64,000 nt of DNA from Ditylenchus dipsaci (GCA_004194705.1 SADC01000162.1:49538-113537), one strand, 5' to 3'. Shown: positions 1 to 12,405, numbered from the stretch's first letter. Notes: generated by a model from the sequence alone, not told the origin. Translations and numbers: made by a program.

Positions 1-116
1 GCTCAATCTACCCATAATAGGACTTAGTCCGCAAAGTGGCCGTGCTCCAAACCGAATTCGGTCCGGAGGACGGTGTAAGTCCATTGCATCCCCAAATTGG
101 GCTTCGAAAACCAAAA

Positions 117-1735
117 TTAGGGCCAAACCCAGGTAAAACGGAAGGTTATTGCGGGTTCGCCGATTTTTTCGGTTAGGGGGTGAATTTTTTGGGTATGTCT
201 AATAATGATTCCAACTGCCACCCTTGACTCACCGAGGGTAATTGGTCCTTTATTACCCTGATGTGGGAAATTTTTGAGGGTAGTTGGCTGAATCTTACCC
301 TTGCTTAGGTATAATATAAACCTTAAGGCGTAAGCGGTAACTATAACCGCTTTGGCCCACGTCGAGTGACGAGTTAGGTCTAAAAGTAAAGCGGATTGGG
401 TATTTGTCAAATAAACCACTTCCTGGTTCAGCAAATAATTGTCACTACTAAAAGTGGTGATACCCTTGGTTTCAGGCCAAGAATGGCCTCCCTGTGGATA
501 CCCTCTAACTGGGTTCGGAGAAAACCGACTATTTTAGCGGCTAAAAATATTCCTATTAATCCTAGCCTGTGATTGTTTAACTTAGCGCTAGACTTACTAG
601 GTTTTAGTTTGTCTTAGAAAATACCAACCGTGGTATTTCTCCTTCCTTTTTGAGGTTGGCACAGAAGGCAAAAGCCGCCCCTGGAGCATCCGAAAACAGG
701 TGTAGTACCTGAGTTTGGATTTTTCCCACAAACCGGGGTATATTAATTGTAAATTGACCCCATTTGGGTCAATTTAAGCCATGTTTCCGTTTCTTCGGCA
801 GGCAGGGGGTATTCCAGTCAAGCTGGGTTTTTTCCATAGATCCTGGAAAAACAGTTTGTGAGGCAGTAGGGCCGGAACAATTAACCCTAGGGGGTCAAAA
901 ACCGCAGCAACTGCTGACAAAACCACTCTTTTAGTAACTTCGGACTGGTCTGAATTTACTTTAGGTGTGATTTGAAGTTGATCGGAACTAGTGTCCCAAC
1001 CAACACCCAAAATTTTCTGTGTTGGGCCGACTAGTCGGCTCGTATCCGGGACCACCGAAAGGAACTCGGCGGAGTTAGATGCAAACTCTCGCAGTTCCAT
1101 TTCAGCAGAGGCAAAAATTCGGGTTAATTCCCTGCATTTTTCTTGACTCTCTATCGCGGAGGTCGCTTCAACGAAAAAGTAATCGACATATTTGTTCCGA
1201 TTAACCTCTTCGGAAAGCGGGGTATTCCATTCCGTTAGCAGCAGGTCTAAAACTGCCGCCAAAATAAATGGTGCCGAAGTTAACCCGAAAAAAATTCGCA
1301 TAAACCTCAGGTACCTGATATTTTGCAGGTCTGGGGGTTTGGCTGGGTCCTTCACCCATAAAAACCTGGTCACATCCCGCTCCAGGCGGTCTAATTCTAC
1401 GGTCAACAACGCCTTTTTGACGTCCGCCGAAATCAATATTTCGGCGGACCGCAGACTTATACCGCATAGATCGGACAGGAGAAGGGGCCCGGGGTGAAGG
1501 CAATCATTTAATGATAAAATCCCCCGGTTTTTGCTGAAGCATCATAAACGATGCGGAGCTCATCTTTATCCTTACGGTAGACCGGTTGATGAGGTAGGTA
1601 ATGTAAAAGTGCCCCTGGAGGTGGGTCGACCTTTACCTTTTCTACAATCCCTTCTTCTAATTGCTCGTTTATGATAGCATCATTTTTGGTGTCAAGAGCA
1701 AGACCGCCGCCTTTGTAATTAGGGGTCTTGCTAGA
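117..1735 (-). mobile_element. Degenerate BEL/Pao retrotransposon pol relic
   Basis: Minus-strand fragments of a BEL/Pao LTR-retrotransposon polyprotein that run off the left edge. Reading down from 1735, the start of the reverse transcriptase shows HYLPHQPVY (about 1603-1577) and RIVYDAS (about 1556-1536). After stops and a frame change, 1436-774 carries RFLWV, FGLTSAPFILAA and then YVDYFF near 1190, where the catalytic YVDD box should be. A segment at 434-117 contains AVIVTAYALRF and GIIIRHTQ, typical of the region after RT in Pao elements. The frames are broken at several points and the fourth residue of the catalytic box is Tyr instead of Asp, so the copy is dead. Family assignment is by motif order. 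No LTR or target duplication was identified. Confidence 0.85.
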
Positions 1736-2866
1736 GACAAATTTTTAGGGATGGCCGCTTATTTATTTGCAACCCAGAGATGTTAGGGCGGAGGTCCCTT
1801 TCGGACAACCTTCGGCAAACCGATACCCGGGGGTAACGATTAGCCGCTAAAAGATGGGAACCTTTTTAAAGTTCCCTAAGATAAATTTCTAGTAAATAGA
1901 ATAAACTTTCATTTACTCCAAAAACACAAGAACTAAAACTCATTGCAACAAGATGCAATAATGAAGTGCGAAATTAAAGGCACTCAGGTTCAAACTCTGA
2001 AAAAGAGCTCCGTTTGACGACAAAATAGAATTTGTGAACCCCGATCACTGGGATCGGGGATATTTATACCCTCATTTACTCCCTCGCAGGGGTGGGGCTT
2101 ACGAGATAAAACTAGTTTCAGCCTACCATATTTTCGCCCAGCATAAGCTGGCCAAAAATATGTGGCTATCTGGAAAATTCCAGTCGGAGAAAACTGCCCA
2201 TATGTTGCCATAGCAGTTTTGCTGATAAAGACGAGATCGGCAGTTGTCCCCCCCCCCAGACTAATCGGCTTTTGTGCTATTCACATAGGCCTCTATTTAC
2301 CTATACTTTGGCACAAGCCAAAAACAATTTTTACTATCAGCAGATAACAACCCCAGATGGGGAGAAGATAAGCAAGTTGCTCCCTCGTAAGGGTTTCCTA
2401 TCAAACAGTACAACTCTAGTTTTATCAACAATAATTTTATCTTCCCAAACCAGTCAAAAACAACCCAAATAACGGGACAATTTTACAATAAACAAAAATA
2501 CCCATTACTCTCATTGGGGACGTAGAGTTCTGGCTTTCTTGACTTCTTCGATTCGCGACAATTATATGTTAGAATAAATGATTTACTTCTGATTTCAACT
2601 GAAATTTCATTTTTTAGGCCATCCAGCTGGGTACCCACGCTAGGTTTCGAAATTTGAGTCATTAAAATCACAGTTTCAGTATTGTCAAACCATGTTCAGC
2701 ATAAAATTTTGGGTAAGATACCATGGTTTGATATTTCTTTCAAATCATGTAAAAAACCTAAAATTTTCGGTATTTGGAGACAGATGAACCCTTAGAATAT
2801 GTACCTATCCTGGTATGGGTGTTGTGCCCGAGAAGATCATTATAATTTCTGAGATAAACAGGGCTA
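1736..2866. other. No recognised gene; possible retroelement 5' flank
   Basis: I see no convincing gene. A minus-strand open stretch at 2211-1990 and a similar CTCCCTCG...TAGTTTTATC phrase near 2070-2115 and 2380-2430 might be the 5' end or LTR remnants of the Pao relic, but no LTR pair could be demonstrated. A C9 run lies near 2250. Confidence 0.3.
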
Positions 2867-3090
2867 GAGCAAATGTTCTTTTACCAAATATACGATTGGC
2901 CAAACAATTAGAAATTCAAACGAGTGATTGAGCAAATATGTTATTTGAGCAAATCCTTATTTGAGCAAATGTCTTTTTTATCAAATAGTTCAGTGGGCAT
3001 TTCTCTAATTTATCTTATATAGGCACGCCGTTATTTCCACCGCCGAATTTTCCACCGCCGTTTTTCCGCCGCTATTCTTTCCGCCGCCGA
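2867..3090. repeat. Short tandem units (TTTGAGCAAAT and CCGCCG types)
   Basis: Two adjacent imperfect arrays. About 2867-2990 repeats a phrase near TTATTTGAGCAAATC at roughly 15-bp spacing, and about 3025-3090 repeats a CCGCCGTTTTT-like phrase at a similar spacing. They resemble the arm repeats of the foldback elements elsewhere in the window, but no inverted partner arm was found nearby. Confidence 0.5.
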
Positions 3091-3102
3091 ATCATCACCC
3101 CA

Positions 3103-3530
3103 CCCAAAATACGGCTAAACTACACTATTTTTCCAGAGCCAAAAGTTAGTTTTTTGAAGTCTAAGTGTTTCATATGCCCTAAAACGATAGAAACGCCCTC
3201 TCTCAAGCCCCTGCGCTTCAGCGGGGGCTTGAGAGTTAGACATGCGCGCGCACAGACTTACCTTAGACATGATTCCGAGCGAGACTCATGATCAAAAATG
3301 CATAAAAAAGTTCTTTTCGCACAGCTCCAGTGACCAAAGCGGAGTAAAATACCGAAAAATGACCAAAAACCATTGAGGAACCAAGGCAGCCGAAATTTTG
3401 TTTTCGAAAAATTGCCTTCCCACATTTTTTTTTGCTGTTTTTGTTGTTTTTAGGGCATATGAAATATTTAGACCTCAAAAAGCACTTACTTTTGGCTCTG
3501 ACCAAATAGTGTACTTCTGCCCAAAATACT
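3103..3530. repeat. Foldback element carrying hairpin module (copy 1)
   Basis: Inverted arms: CAGAGCCAAAAG and CATATGCCCTAAAAC on the left (3135-3185) match GTTTTAGGGCATATG and CTTTTGGCTCTG on the right (3448-3500). Between them lies a minus-strand copy of the hairpin module: GTCTAAGGTAAGTCTGTGCG, a C-rich/G-rich stem at 3200-3235, and the upstream phrase GTCACTGGAGCTG at 3320-3340. Confidence 0.7.
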
Positions 3531-3555
3531 TTTGCACCATCAGTAATATTTTTTT

Positions 3556-6500
3556 TTAAAACTCATGTTTTTCATGATAATGCAATTGAAACATGGAATC
3601 CGGAAGAATCCAATTCAAAATTCGAAGTATGTATTCGGTGCCTCCGGGCAAATGGACCTCGTTGCTGGTCTTATTCGTCATTTCGGCTTCCCTTGCTAAT
3701 GGTCTTCCCTTCCATTGAAACAGATATTTGAATTCTTCTTTCATGACATTGAAATAATGGAAAAAGGAATGACTAAGTGGTTCTGAGCGGATCACATTGT
3801 GACAAGAGGCCATCAGGTTGTTGACCAGTATATTGCCCGTTTCTGTCATGGGCGAATAAGCACCACGTTTCTCCACCACACTGATACGCTGATGGCAACC
3901 ACTTCATACCCTGAAATATTTTTTGAATATTGGTAAAAAAAGAAAATAACAAATCATTTTTCGCAATACCTCCATTGGCTAACTTCCAAAATAGGCAATC
4001 TCCAGTTTGCAAATGTTCAGCATAGATCACTTTCAAGCCAGTGAATCTACCTACATAGCATTTGGTTGTGTGGATGAAGTGTTGGGGACTAAGTTCCAAA
4101 TAGGCTCCGTTGGCGGTTTCCAGTCGTATAAATTGGACCAGAGCGCTGGGCAAACGGTGCACAAACGAAACAACCTTGGCAAAACTAGTCTAAATTTAAA
4201 CAAAACCAGATTTTTGTTTATGAGTTATTCAGTTCAAAAGTCTGACTGTATTAGCTTCAGCAGATTCTACATAGTCCCCAACCTCCAGCTCATCCATCCT
4301 TTTAATATGGCCTTCTCTGGTTTTCACTGTGGTTGACGCACTGAAACAAGCAGGTACACCACCTGCTACGGGGTAGTAATAGCCATTTGTTTGGACTGGA
4401 ACGCAAGCCTCTCCAATCTAGGTAATGAAATTAGCGATGAAAAAAAATCTAAGAGAGTAACCTGGACAACTTGATCATTGGAGACAGGACCACCTTCTAG
4501 GTGTTGAGATGTGTCACTGACCACTTTGTTTTGGATAGTGGTAATTTCTTTTGCTTCGATTTCAACTAAAAATAATATTAAATGTGAATTGACCAAGCTT
4601 TGCGTATTTTATTGAAAAAAAATAATTTTAAAGGGGCGGGGGATTGATTAGAGTTGGGTAACAAGAAATTTCTCGGTATCATGTCTGAGAATTCACTCGA
4701 TTTTTCAAAAGGGGTGTTAGTTTTGATCAATTCAAATGAAATTTATGAATGGTATTTTTCCTGGCCACAGAATATTTAAAAGCAGCCACAGCGTTTTTGA
4801 AAGTGGCCACAAAATAGGGTGGCACTTTTTTCTAGTACCAAAATGGGCAAATCGGAATTTAGTCGGAATTTTGCCGCAAATTTGTGTTTTCCTTGTTTCA
4901 TCCTAATTTTTTTAATTTTTAAAAACTAATAGCACTATCAGGTAGCCCTGCGATTTTAATTTCTAACAAGGTATTGTTGAGTGCAAGGTCTTTGAAAAAT
5001 GTAGACCAAAAAAGTTCAAAGTATGAACCAATAGTTTTTTCATTTGCTTCATAGTCTTATCTTTTTGTTTCGTAATTTTAAGTATGGTGGACCGAATGAC
5101 ACCACGCCACAAACTAGAATCACATAGCTACCAGATGGTATTATTACTTCGAAAAAAGGTGATAAAAATAAAAAGAAAGGGCGAAACAAAAATTTGCGGC
5201 AAATTTCCGATTTGCCCTACCAAAATACTTATTTCTAGTACCAAAATTTTCACCTTTTTATCCGAATGACACCACGCCACAAACTAGAATCACAGAGCTA
5301 CCAGATGGTGTTATTGCTTTAAAAAAAGTTAAGAAAAATTGAAAGAAAAGGGCGAAACAAAAATTTGCTGCTAAATTCCAAAGTATTTTGGTACTAAATT
5401 AAAAAATTTGAGATAAAAAGGGCAAACAGAACTTTTCTTTTTTCCCCTCACTTCAAAGGTACACTTTTAAAATTTTTTAAACTATCATGTAGCCCTGAAT
5501 CTTAGCTATTCAACAAGATTTCATTCTTCAATAAAAGATTTTAAAAAGTTGGAGATTTAGGGGTCTGGATAGAGCAACTTGGTAGAAAAAATTACTTCAT
5601 ACAAAGCTCAAAATCTTCAAATTTTTGAAATCGTTTACAGGAAATTGAAGTCTAGTTAAAAAGCTGAGATTCAGGGCTACACGTTCATGTGTCAAGGAAA
5701 AAATTTCTAACTTTATAAAGAGATTTTCTATGCATGTTGAATTTTGGTACTAGAAAAAAAGTTTTTTGGTACTAGATTAAAGTATTACACCACAAAATAG
5801 TTTTTCTGGCTACAGGTTTGACATCCCGCAGAAATATGTGGCCATAAAAAAATTCTACGGATTAACAAAATATTTTGTTGATAATCTTAAATAGTCAGTG
5901 GCCAGAAAAATATCATCTAAAGTGTATTGTTGTTACGAGGCATAAATTTTATGAAAGTTGTGATCCGCCGAAAATGGCATAATTTTACAAATGCATCTTT
6001 TCTGACAACTGGAAAAGAAAAAGATAAACAAGAATTTGAATGCAAGAAGGAGTTGTCGCAAGCGCCTTCCAACCACCTCAACCATGCGGGCAATTTCGCC
6101 TGCTGCCTTTGGGCCTGAGCCATTGCTTGCCTCATTGTTGAGGATGTTTCCATACACGACCAGCACAACCAGGACTCCTCTTAATTGCGCTTGTCGACAC
6201 GGCTGTTGGTTGGACGCTCACTCAACCAACCCAGTACCCCAAGAAATCTGGGTGATAAGCGTCCGCCACAACGCTCTGTAACATGCATTATTTAAATCAT
6301 GTTTATATATCATATATCGGCTATGGTATAGAAGCCACCTCACCCCCCCCCCCCCCATTTTTTAAGTCAAATTATTATTAAAATTTTCCGCTTTTATTTT
6401 TTGTTTTTTCTTACCATCATTCTCCGTCTCTGGTGGATCAGGTAGGCAATTCATTCTGTGGACGGTCAGTTCATAAGCTGTCCTTAATATTTTATTACCT

Positions 6501-9500
6501 ATAAAATATCCTTTTATGTGTACAATTGGTTGACATTTGTTTATTTTTTACTTCCGGCTCCCAAATTTTATCATACATATTTCTGGATTTTTACATGAGC
6601 GTGTAGCTCTAAATCTGAGCTGTCTAGTTAGCTATGTAATTTTGCGTGATTATTTCAAAATCGTAGAGATCAAGTTCCCTAAACAGAGTGAATTTTCGAG
6701 ACCTTCATTTTAATTCAGACCGTTTATTTTTGAAATAAATCAGTCAGGCTTATAACTTTTTCGAGTAACTAAAACCTCGGGTTACACTCTTGTGGCTCAT
6801 TTGAAAAAAAAAATCAAGTAAAAATTCTGAAAAAGCAGCTATAATTTGATACCTTTGTTCCATTTATAATAAAACTAAACCAACTTGGCATATCCACCAG
6901 ACGTTTCGGAAATTTGTTTGATGTTTGAAATAAGATCAAAACCAGTTTGTCTGCCGTCCCGAATCACCTCCCCACCACTATATACTTCTCCAGGCCGTAC
7001 TATTGGGCGTCCCGCCTCTGCGGCAAATCGCATTCCATCATAATTGCAGCACTGCAAGGATAGTCTGAATATCCAAAATAAGGCATTTTGGGTGTTTTCT
7101 ATGGCAGCTACCTGCCATCTCTGTGTTCAAAACCTCCCACCCAAGTGTCACTGCCAGCACAAGAAGAAGCGCCAAAGTTGTTGGAGCATTGCGCTATTTG
7201 GCTGGGAGCGTCTTCAAACCTGCTTCTCCGTCTAGACTGGTCACTTTCACGCACAAATCCATCTTCTCCTTCAGGAATTGTCTACAAAACACAAAGCACT
7301 TGAGAAGATACTAGACATTTTGGCTAGGGGAAAGTTGGCGAAAACGAAAATCGCCAAACGCAAGTTTTGCCGGAACGAACTTTGCCAAAACGAATATTGC
7401 CAAAACTAAAATTGCCAAATCACATTTCGCCAAAACGAAATTTACCAAGAGTAGGTTTTGTCTGAAAGAAATAAGATAGCAATTTAGAGTTGAGAAAACT
7501 TTTTTAAGTGAAATCCACGCTTGATACATTTTATTTTTAAAAATTTCTATTTGGTAAATTGCGTTTTGGCGAATTTCAATTAGACAATTTTCTTTTATGC
7601 AACAATCGTTTCGGCAAATTTCGTTTCGGCAATTTTCATATTTGGCAAGTTTCCCCTAGCGGACTTTTTTCCTTCTTTGGAAAAGGTATCAAACGTCTTT
7701 TTAAAAAACTTCGAAATTTAGCCACCCCAAGGTACTAAAAAACGGTCGCGGTTACTTTGTAGAAGAGAAAAAAATGTGTAAGACTTTCCAACAAAGATTG
7801 AAAGCAAAAAATGTAAAAGATATTAGTTGCATTTAATTTAAGAAAAGGTCATTATAGGTACCTATATTTCAATTCATATTTCCTGAAATTGCAATTTTTA
7901 AAATTTTTCGCAATTTGGACGCTCAATTCGTGCTTATCATGGTCGATTTGCCTAAAAAACTGCCTTAAAGCTTATAACTCATTGTCAAATTTTAAATTCC
8001 ACTCGAAACAACAAACATTGAAACTTTTAACGTACTGAATATTAAGATCTCTTTCAAACAATTACTGTCTCGAGTGGAATTTTAAATTCACAATGAGTTA
8101 TAGTAGAGGCCGGATTTATATGTTTTGCGGCGTTACTGGAATATACCCCTCCCAAAAAAAGCTACTGGAATATATCCCACTCAATAATTTTGGCTTTGGT
8201 TTTGGGTTAGGCATATGCCTGTAGGCTTAGGTTTAGGCTCAGGGCCTTGAGTGTTGAGTGAAATTGTTCAGCATATATATCTGATAATACCCCTAATGAA
8301 TGTGTGCTTGCATATTGACTGCATGTTTCGACTATTTTGCTCAGAAATTACATAATTTTATCTGAAATTAAACAAAATGTCCGAAACTATTTTCATTGAA
8401 ATATATATATATTTGTGAACAAAACCGAGAAATTTCCATATGATTATGTAGCCAACATCCTAAGTTTTCCATTGTGGGTTAACATGCTCAAAATTAAAAA
8501 ATTGCATTAAAACAAGAAATAAGGTCAAGTTCTTTTTAAAATCGAGTAAACTGTGTGACAACCCTACTTGCAAATCACTTAGTAGCTAATTTTAAAATAA
8601 ACGGTTTAACTGACGATTCTCTAGTATCAAAAATAAAAAGGCCCCGTATTCTTATTATTACACAGGAAAATTTTGAATGGATTTTATTGGTAACAAAGGC
8701 TGGAAAAGTATGTTTTTATCTGTAAAAAAAACCTTCTTTGCTCTATGAAAAAATTTTACGCATAAGTTTTTAGCGCGTACTTTGTCAATTCTCCGGCATA
8801 TTTCGCAATTTTTAGGGCGTTTTTCGCGGTTTTAGGGTGTATATTTAGGCGCATATTTCTCATTTTAAAGAGCATATAAATTAGGTCCCTACTTATAAGG
8901 TTTAAAGGGGCATGCCCACGCTAATAAGAGGTGGTGCCCAGGAATTCAAAATTTTTTCCCAATCGTTGAATTTCTGTAAGAATTTTTCAACTTGGTTTCT
9001 AACAAAACAAGGCCTAGAGTTTAATTTTAGGTATGGTTTGGTTAGAAACCAAGTTGAAAAATCCGTACAGAAGTTCAATGATTAGGAAAAATTTTTGAAT
9101 TCCCGGCACCACCTCTTATTAGCGTGGCATGCCCTTTAAAGGGGCATGCTCGCCGCCGATAGGAATATTTTGAGAGGCGGGTACCAGGTCAATTCAAAAA
9201 AGAATTATTTTAAAATAAATTTTAGTTGAGTGCTCTAAGTGTAACAAGTAATCAAAAAATTTAAAATAGAACGATATGTCGTACTATTAGACACGGTGAA
9301 AAGGAAAAACAAAATTAGACACAGAAAGATGTGAATTGGACAAAAAAATGTATTGCACAGAGCAACTAGTTGAAAATCAAGCGTCCCAAGAAGTTATCGA
9401 AGGAAGACATAGAAAACAATTATACAGTCAAACCTCGTTATAGTGCGACCCTAGGGACCGAAACAACTTGGCACAATATGGTAAAATATCAACTGGCGTC

Positions 9501-10244
9501 CATTTCAATTGGCAACCATTGAAACTTTTGATTAAAAATCGACAAATTTGTTAGTAAAAGTTTTCGGAAAGTCACTTCTAATACCAAAATCTCTTCTTGA
9601 ATCCGAATCCGTTGAGATCATGTCCGAAAAATTTCAGGGAGCTGAGATATTGGTATTTTGAGTAAAACATACAGGAAATTCGGACCATTCCCTTACTTTG
9701 AAAGATATCTCAGCTCCCTGAAATTTTTCGGACCTGATCTCAACGGATTCGGATTTAGGAAGAGATTTTGATATCAGGAGTGACTTTTCGAAAACTATTA
9801 CTAACACATTTGTCGATCTTTAATCAAAAGTTTCAATGGTTGTTAGTTGAAATAGATGCCAGTTGAATGCCGTCCGCACAATATCAAGGTTTCACTATCG
9901 AGACTTTTAAAGACTTTTGACCAAGTCCATCAAACTCAAGGTCGCACTATATCGAGGTTTCGCACTATATCGAGGTTTGACTGTACTACGAAAAAATATA
10001 AATTTTTGACACCTACATTAAATTGACTGTCGTGAATGACGTTGCCTCTTTCTGCCCCAAAACATTCAGGAATAGCACAGCCGAGGACAATATTGCCTGA
10101 GGCAAGCACTTCCAAACGGAATGGTATGCTAGACACACCGCAAAAGGCTGACAGACTTGGTTTGTAAATATTTAAAAAGTGTAACAGTGTAAGGAAATTT
10201 GCACTGGCAAATAGTTTCAGCCGGCTTGTTTGCAATAAAACCAT
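3556..10244 (-). CDS. Warthog-like hedgehog-related protein (split gene, one frameshift)
   Basis: Secreted hedgehog-related protein: an N-terminal Wart domain plus an autoprocessing Hint domain, which in this family cleaves itself at Gly-Cys or equivalent. Proposed exons: 10244-10017 (Met, hydrophobic leader, then FCGVSSIPF and VLGCAIPECFG), 7281-7112 (IAQCSNNFGASSC, WVGGF), 7064-6881 (LQCCNYDGMRF, GGEVIRDGRQTGFD), probably 6202-about 6040 (VVYGNILNNE, EIARMVEVVG), 4565-4462, 4417-4247 (VPACFSASTTVKT, with Cys as the Hint nucleophile, then RMDELEVGDYV), 4189-3970 (VHRLPSALVQF, IYAEHLQTGDCLF) and 3910-3556 (GAYSPMTETG, MASCHNVI, stop). Introns of 47, 44, 57 and 59 nt have GT-AG ends and keep phase. 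In the last exon a TG doublet near 3874-3881 puts the reading frame out by two bases, so it is either a pseudogene or an assembly error. Nematode Warthogs are the best match. Exons between 6881 and 4565 are the least certain. Confidence 0.85.
4755..5908. repeat. Foldback in Warthog intron
   Basis: The ends are inverted: TTTTTCCTGGCCACAGAATA near 4750 and GTGGCCAGAAAAATATCA near 5901, with more GTGGCCA copies inside both ends. The interior is AT-rich with many 'GGTACTA' and 'GTAGCCCTGAAT' phrases in both orientations. It lies within the intron upstream of the 4565 exon. Confidence 0.6.
5091..5430 (+). repeat. Tandem duplication, period about 170 bp
   Basis: CCGAATGACACCACGCCACA starts at 5092 and again at 5262. 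The following ~140 bp (AAACTAGAATCACA.AGCTACC, then GGGCGAAACAAAAATTTGC) match with scattered differences. It lies inside the foldback 4755-5908. Confidence 0.8.
7322..7661. repeat. Foldback with ~15-17 bp arm repeats (GCCAAAACGAA unit)
   Basis: The left arm (7323-7450) repeats phrases of the form ATTGCCAAAACGAAA about every 15-17 bp. The right arm (7550-7660) repeats the reverse complement (TTCGTTTCGGCAATTTTC). The ends GGCTAGGGGAAA and TTTCCCCTAGC pair. Flanks GACATTTT and GACTTTTT match 7 of 8 and may be a target duplication. It lies just inside the large Warthog intron, about 40 bp from the 7281 exon. Confidence 0.7.
7973..8103. repeat. Short inverted repeat
   Basis: TATAACTCATTGTCAAATTT at 7973 pairs with AAATTCACAATGAGTTATA ending near 8103. 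Both arms carry CCACTCGA/TCGAGTGG. It is intronic to the Warthog gene. Confidence 0.65.
8901..9140. repeat. 240-bp palindrome
   Basis: TTTAAAGGGGCATGCC at 8901 pairs with GGCATGCCCTTTAAA ending at 9140. The arms (CACGCTAATAAGAGGTGGTG, then AACTTGGTTTCTAAC) are near-complementary over about 110 bp, with a ~20-bp loop near 9010-9040. It lies in the Warthog intron. Confidence 0.8.
9425..9983. mobile_element. Pogo-like MITE with nested palindrome
   Basis: Ends CAGTCAAACCTCGTTATAGT and ATATCGAGGTTTGACTG are inverted and are flanked by TA at 9423-9424 and 9984-9985, the pogo/Tigger signature. An internal GGGACCG lies near the left end. A second palindrome (CAACTGGCGTCCATTTCAA near 9490, inverted end near 9868) sits inside it. 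No transposase reading frame. Its right end is 33 bp from the proposed donor site of the first Warthog exon. Confidence 0.9.
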
Positions 10245-10283
10245 TTTCAGTGCTCTTTTAAAAAATCTTAATATCACAAATTG

Positions 10284-11270
10284 ATTGAGTAATTCCTAAA
10301 AAGCTAATAAAAGTGATCAAATTGCAAAGTGACCTAGTTAAGATCAGGAGGTAATAAATGCAATTTATTACTCTTTCCCAACCAACAGATAATGCACAAA
10401 AAATAGACAAATAAAATTAAAACGCCTGATCCAAAAAATGGTATTAGTGCCCCTCCCCCCGCTATTTTGCCAAAACACGGAGTGCCGAAATTTAAAAAAT
10501 CGCAAAAAAGGTATTTTCCATGGTTACGATCAGGGTGATATCATCAGCCGGCTGAGTTTAAACTTAGCCATCAGCTGGCTGACGGCTTAGTTAAAATTTT
10601 GGGCCCGGCTGATGGCTGAGGCAGAGGATCGGTTGAGGTGACGAAACGTCCGTTTCCGGAAAGTGAGACATCCAGAGAAAATAGTCAGACAGGAATGAAA
10701 GATGCAGATACCATCCTATTGGATGTCTCCTCAATGCAAAAAAAGGCACCTGGATGGAATAAAAGCACATCGCTATTTTCATTGAAGTGTCGCAAGTTGT
10801 ATAAATACCTAAAAAGTAATTTAAAAAGCTACCAAGAAGGTTAGCCATCACTTGAGTGGAAAAGTTCGATCTTCTTTTCTGTGAAAATGGTCAATGCGCG
10901 TGTTCAAGTATCCAACCGAAAAATCTTGATTGAGTTCCACAATTTCAGTACTGCATAGATAGATGGTGAATAAGTGTATCTGAAGAACAATCAGACCTAT
11001 TAGTTGCATATTTAGTCAGATGCACGAAATTAAATATATGTCAATAGAAAATGATGTCTATTCAGCATCGTTTCCTGTAATATAGTGACTTAGAGCATGG
11101 CCTATAATGACTTGGCCACATTTTTAATGATAAAACCGCGAGCAAAGAACTTTTTCGACATGCAACACATTTTTAATCAGTGACTGCTTAGGGTGTCCTC
11201 TAATGTATAATTAAATGTATAATAACTCTAATATATAATTAACAAAAAGTATAATTGGTACTTTTATAGT
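10284..11270. other. Upstream of Warthog gene; nothing recognised
   Basis: This region would hold the promoter and 5' UTR of the minus-strand Warthog gene. A short dyad built from CAGCCGGCTGA / TCAGCTGGCTGA lies at 10546-10625. Open stretches near 10591-10851 exist on both strands but resemble nothing I know. No promoter motif could be assigned. Confidence 0.3.
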
Positions 11271-11467
11271 TCCCCCCCCCATACTCAGATTTTTTGAAAA
11301 GTGACCCTAAATCACCTCCCGAACTCATTTTTTCCGCACAACAAGGTACGAGAAGCATTTCTAAACACTTTCTAAATAAAAAAATTGAAAGTTTGTCAAA
11401 AAAAATTGCCTCCTACCCCTCAGGCAAAGATGGTCTTTTAGGGTATTTTTCACCAATTTTTGGCCTT

Positions 11468-12212
11468 TTTAAGGATGGTATTTTTTTCTCACCGCAAAAC
11501 ACTTCAAAAGCACCTCAAATCATTTTTTTCTCACCGCAATTTGATCTTCCCGCAAAATACTTTTTTCTCACCGCAAAAATACTCTTTTCTCACCGCAATT
11601 TAATTTTCTGTCCAAGACCAACTAAATTTTGCATAATTTTGCAAGAATTCAAATTTTTTAGCCTAAAAAAGACTTGGATTGCTCAGAATCCCACCCTGGT
11701 GTGGCCAGAAGCCCCTGAAAGTTGGTTTTTTGGGGGTTTACTAAAGAGGGGGGGGGGGTAAACTTTTTGCGAAAATTTGATTGGGCGGATCAGAATTCCA
11801 GTCTGATGGGCTTAATCGCTCAAAATTTCAGGTTTATGGTGGTTTTGAGTGGTCTAGGGTGGAATTCTGAGCGATTAAGCCCATCGGACTGGAATTCTGA
11901 TCCGCTCAATCGAATTTTCGCAAAAAGTTCACCCCTTTAGTAAACCCCCAAAAAACCAAGTTTCAGGGGCTTCTGGCCACACCAGGGTGGGATTCTGAGC
12001 AATCCAAGTCTTTTTTAGGCTAAAAAATTTGAATTCTTGCAAAATTATGCAAAATTTAGTTGGTCTTGGACAGAAAATTAAATTGCGGTGAGAAAAGAGT
12101 ATTTTTGCGGTGAGAAAAAAGTATTTTGCGGGAAGATCAAATTGCGGTGAGAAAAAAATGATTTGCGGTGCATTTGCAGTGTATTTGCGGTGAGAAAAAA
12201 TATTATCCCTTT
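11468..12212. repeat. Foldback with CTCACCGCAAAA arm repeats and nested palindrome
   Basis: The left arm 11476-11610 repeats TTTTTTCTCACCGCAAAATA with irregular spacing. The right arm 12070-12205 is its reverse complement (TTGCGGTGAGAAAAAAGTAT). The outer ends AAGGATGGTATTTTTT and AAAAAATATTATCCCTT pair. The centre (about 11640-12040) is a second palindrome containing module 2 (CCCCTGAAAGTTGG...CTTTCAGGGG region, GACTTGGATTGCTCAGAAT ends), also found at 16850-17570 and 33889-34214. Confidence 0.8.
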
Positions 12213-12254
12213 TTTAGTCAAATGAAGGTAAAAATGATAGATTTTGAACAGATT

Positions 12255-12405
12255 TTTACTTTCTGGGGCCTACCACATAAATAAACTCTGGTATGCATAT
12301 GTTTTTTTGCATCCAGAGTCATTTTCGAGTGATTTGTGTCTCAGGTATGTGTGTGTGTGCGCATCTCAACCCCAAGCAACCAAGCCCCCTGCGCCCCCTC
12401 CGGGG
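12255..12405 (-). repeat. Half copy of hairpin module (copy 2)
   Basis: On the minus strand: GCGCATCTCAACCCC read in reverse, then ACATACCTGAGACACAAATC, ACTCTGGATGCAAAAAAACA and ACTCTGG...TTTATTTATGTGGTAGG. This is the right half of the hairpin module, without the GTCACTGGAGC half. Confidence 0.75.
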
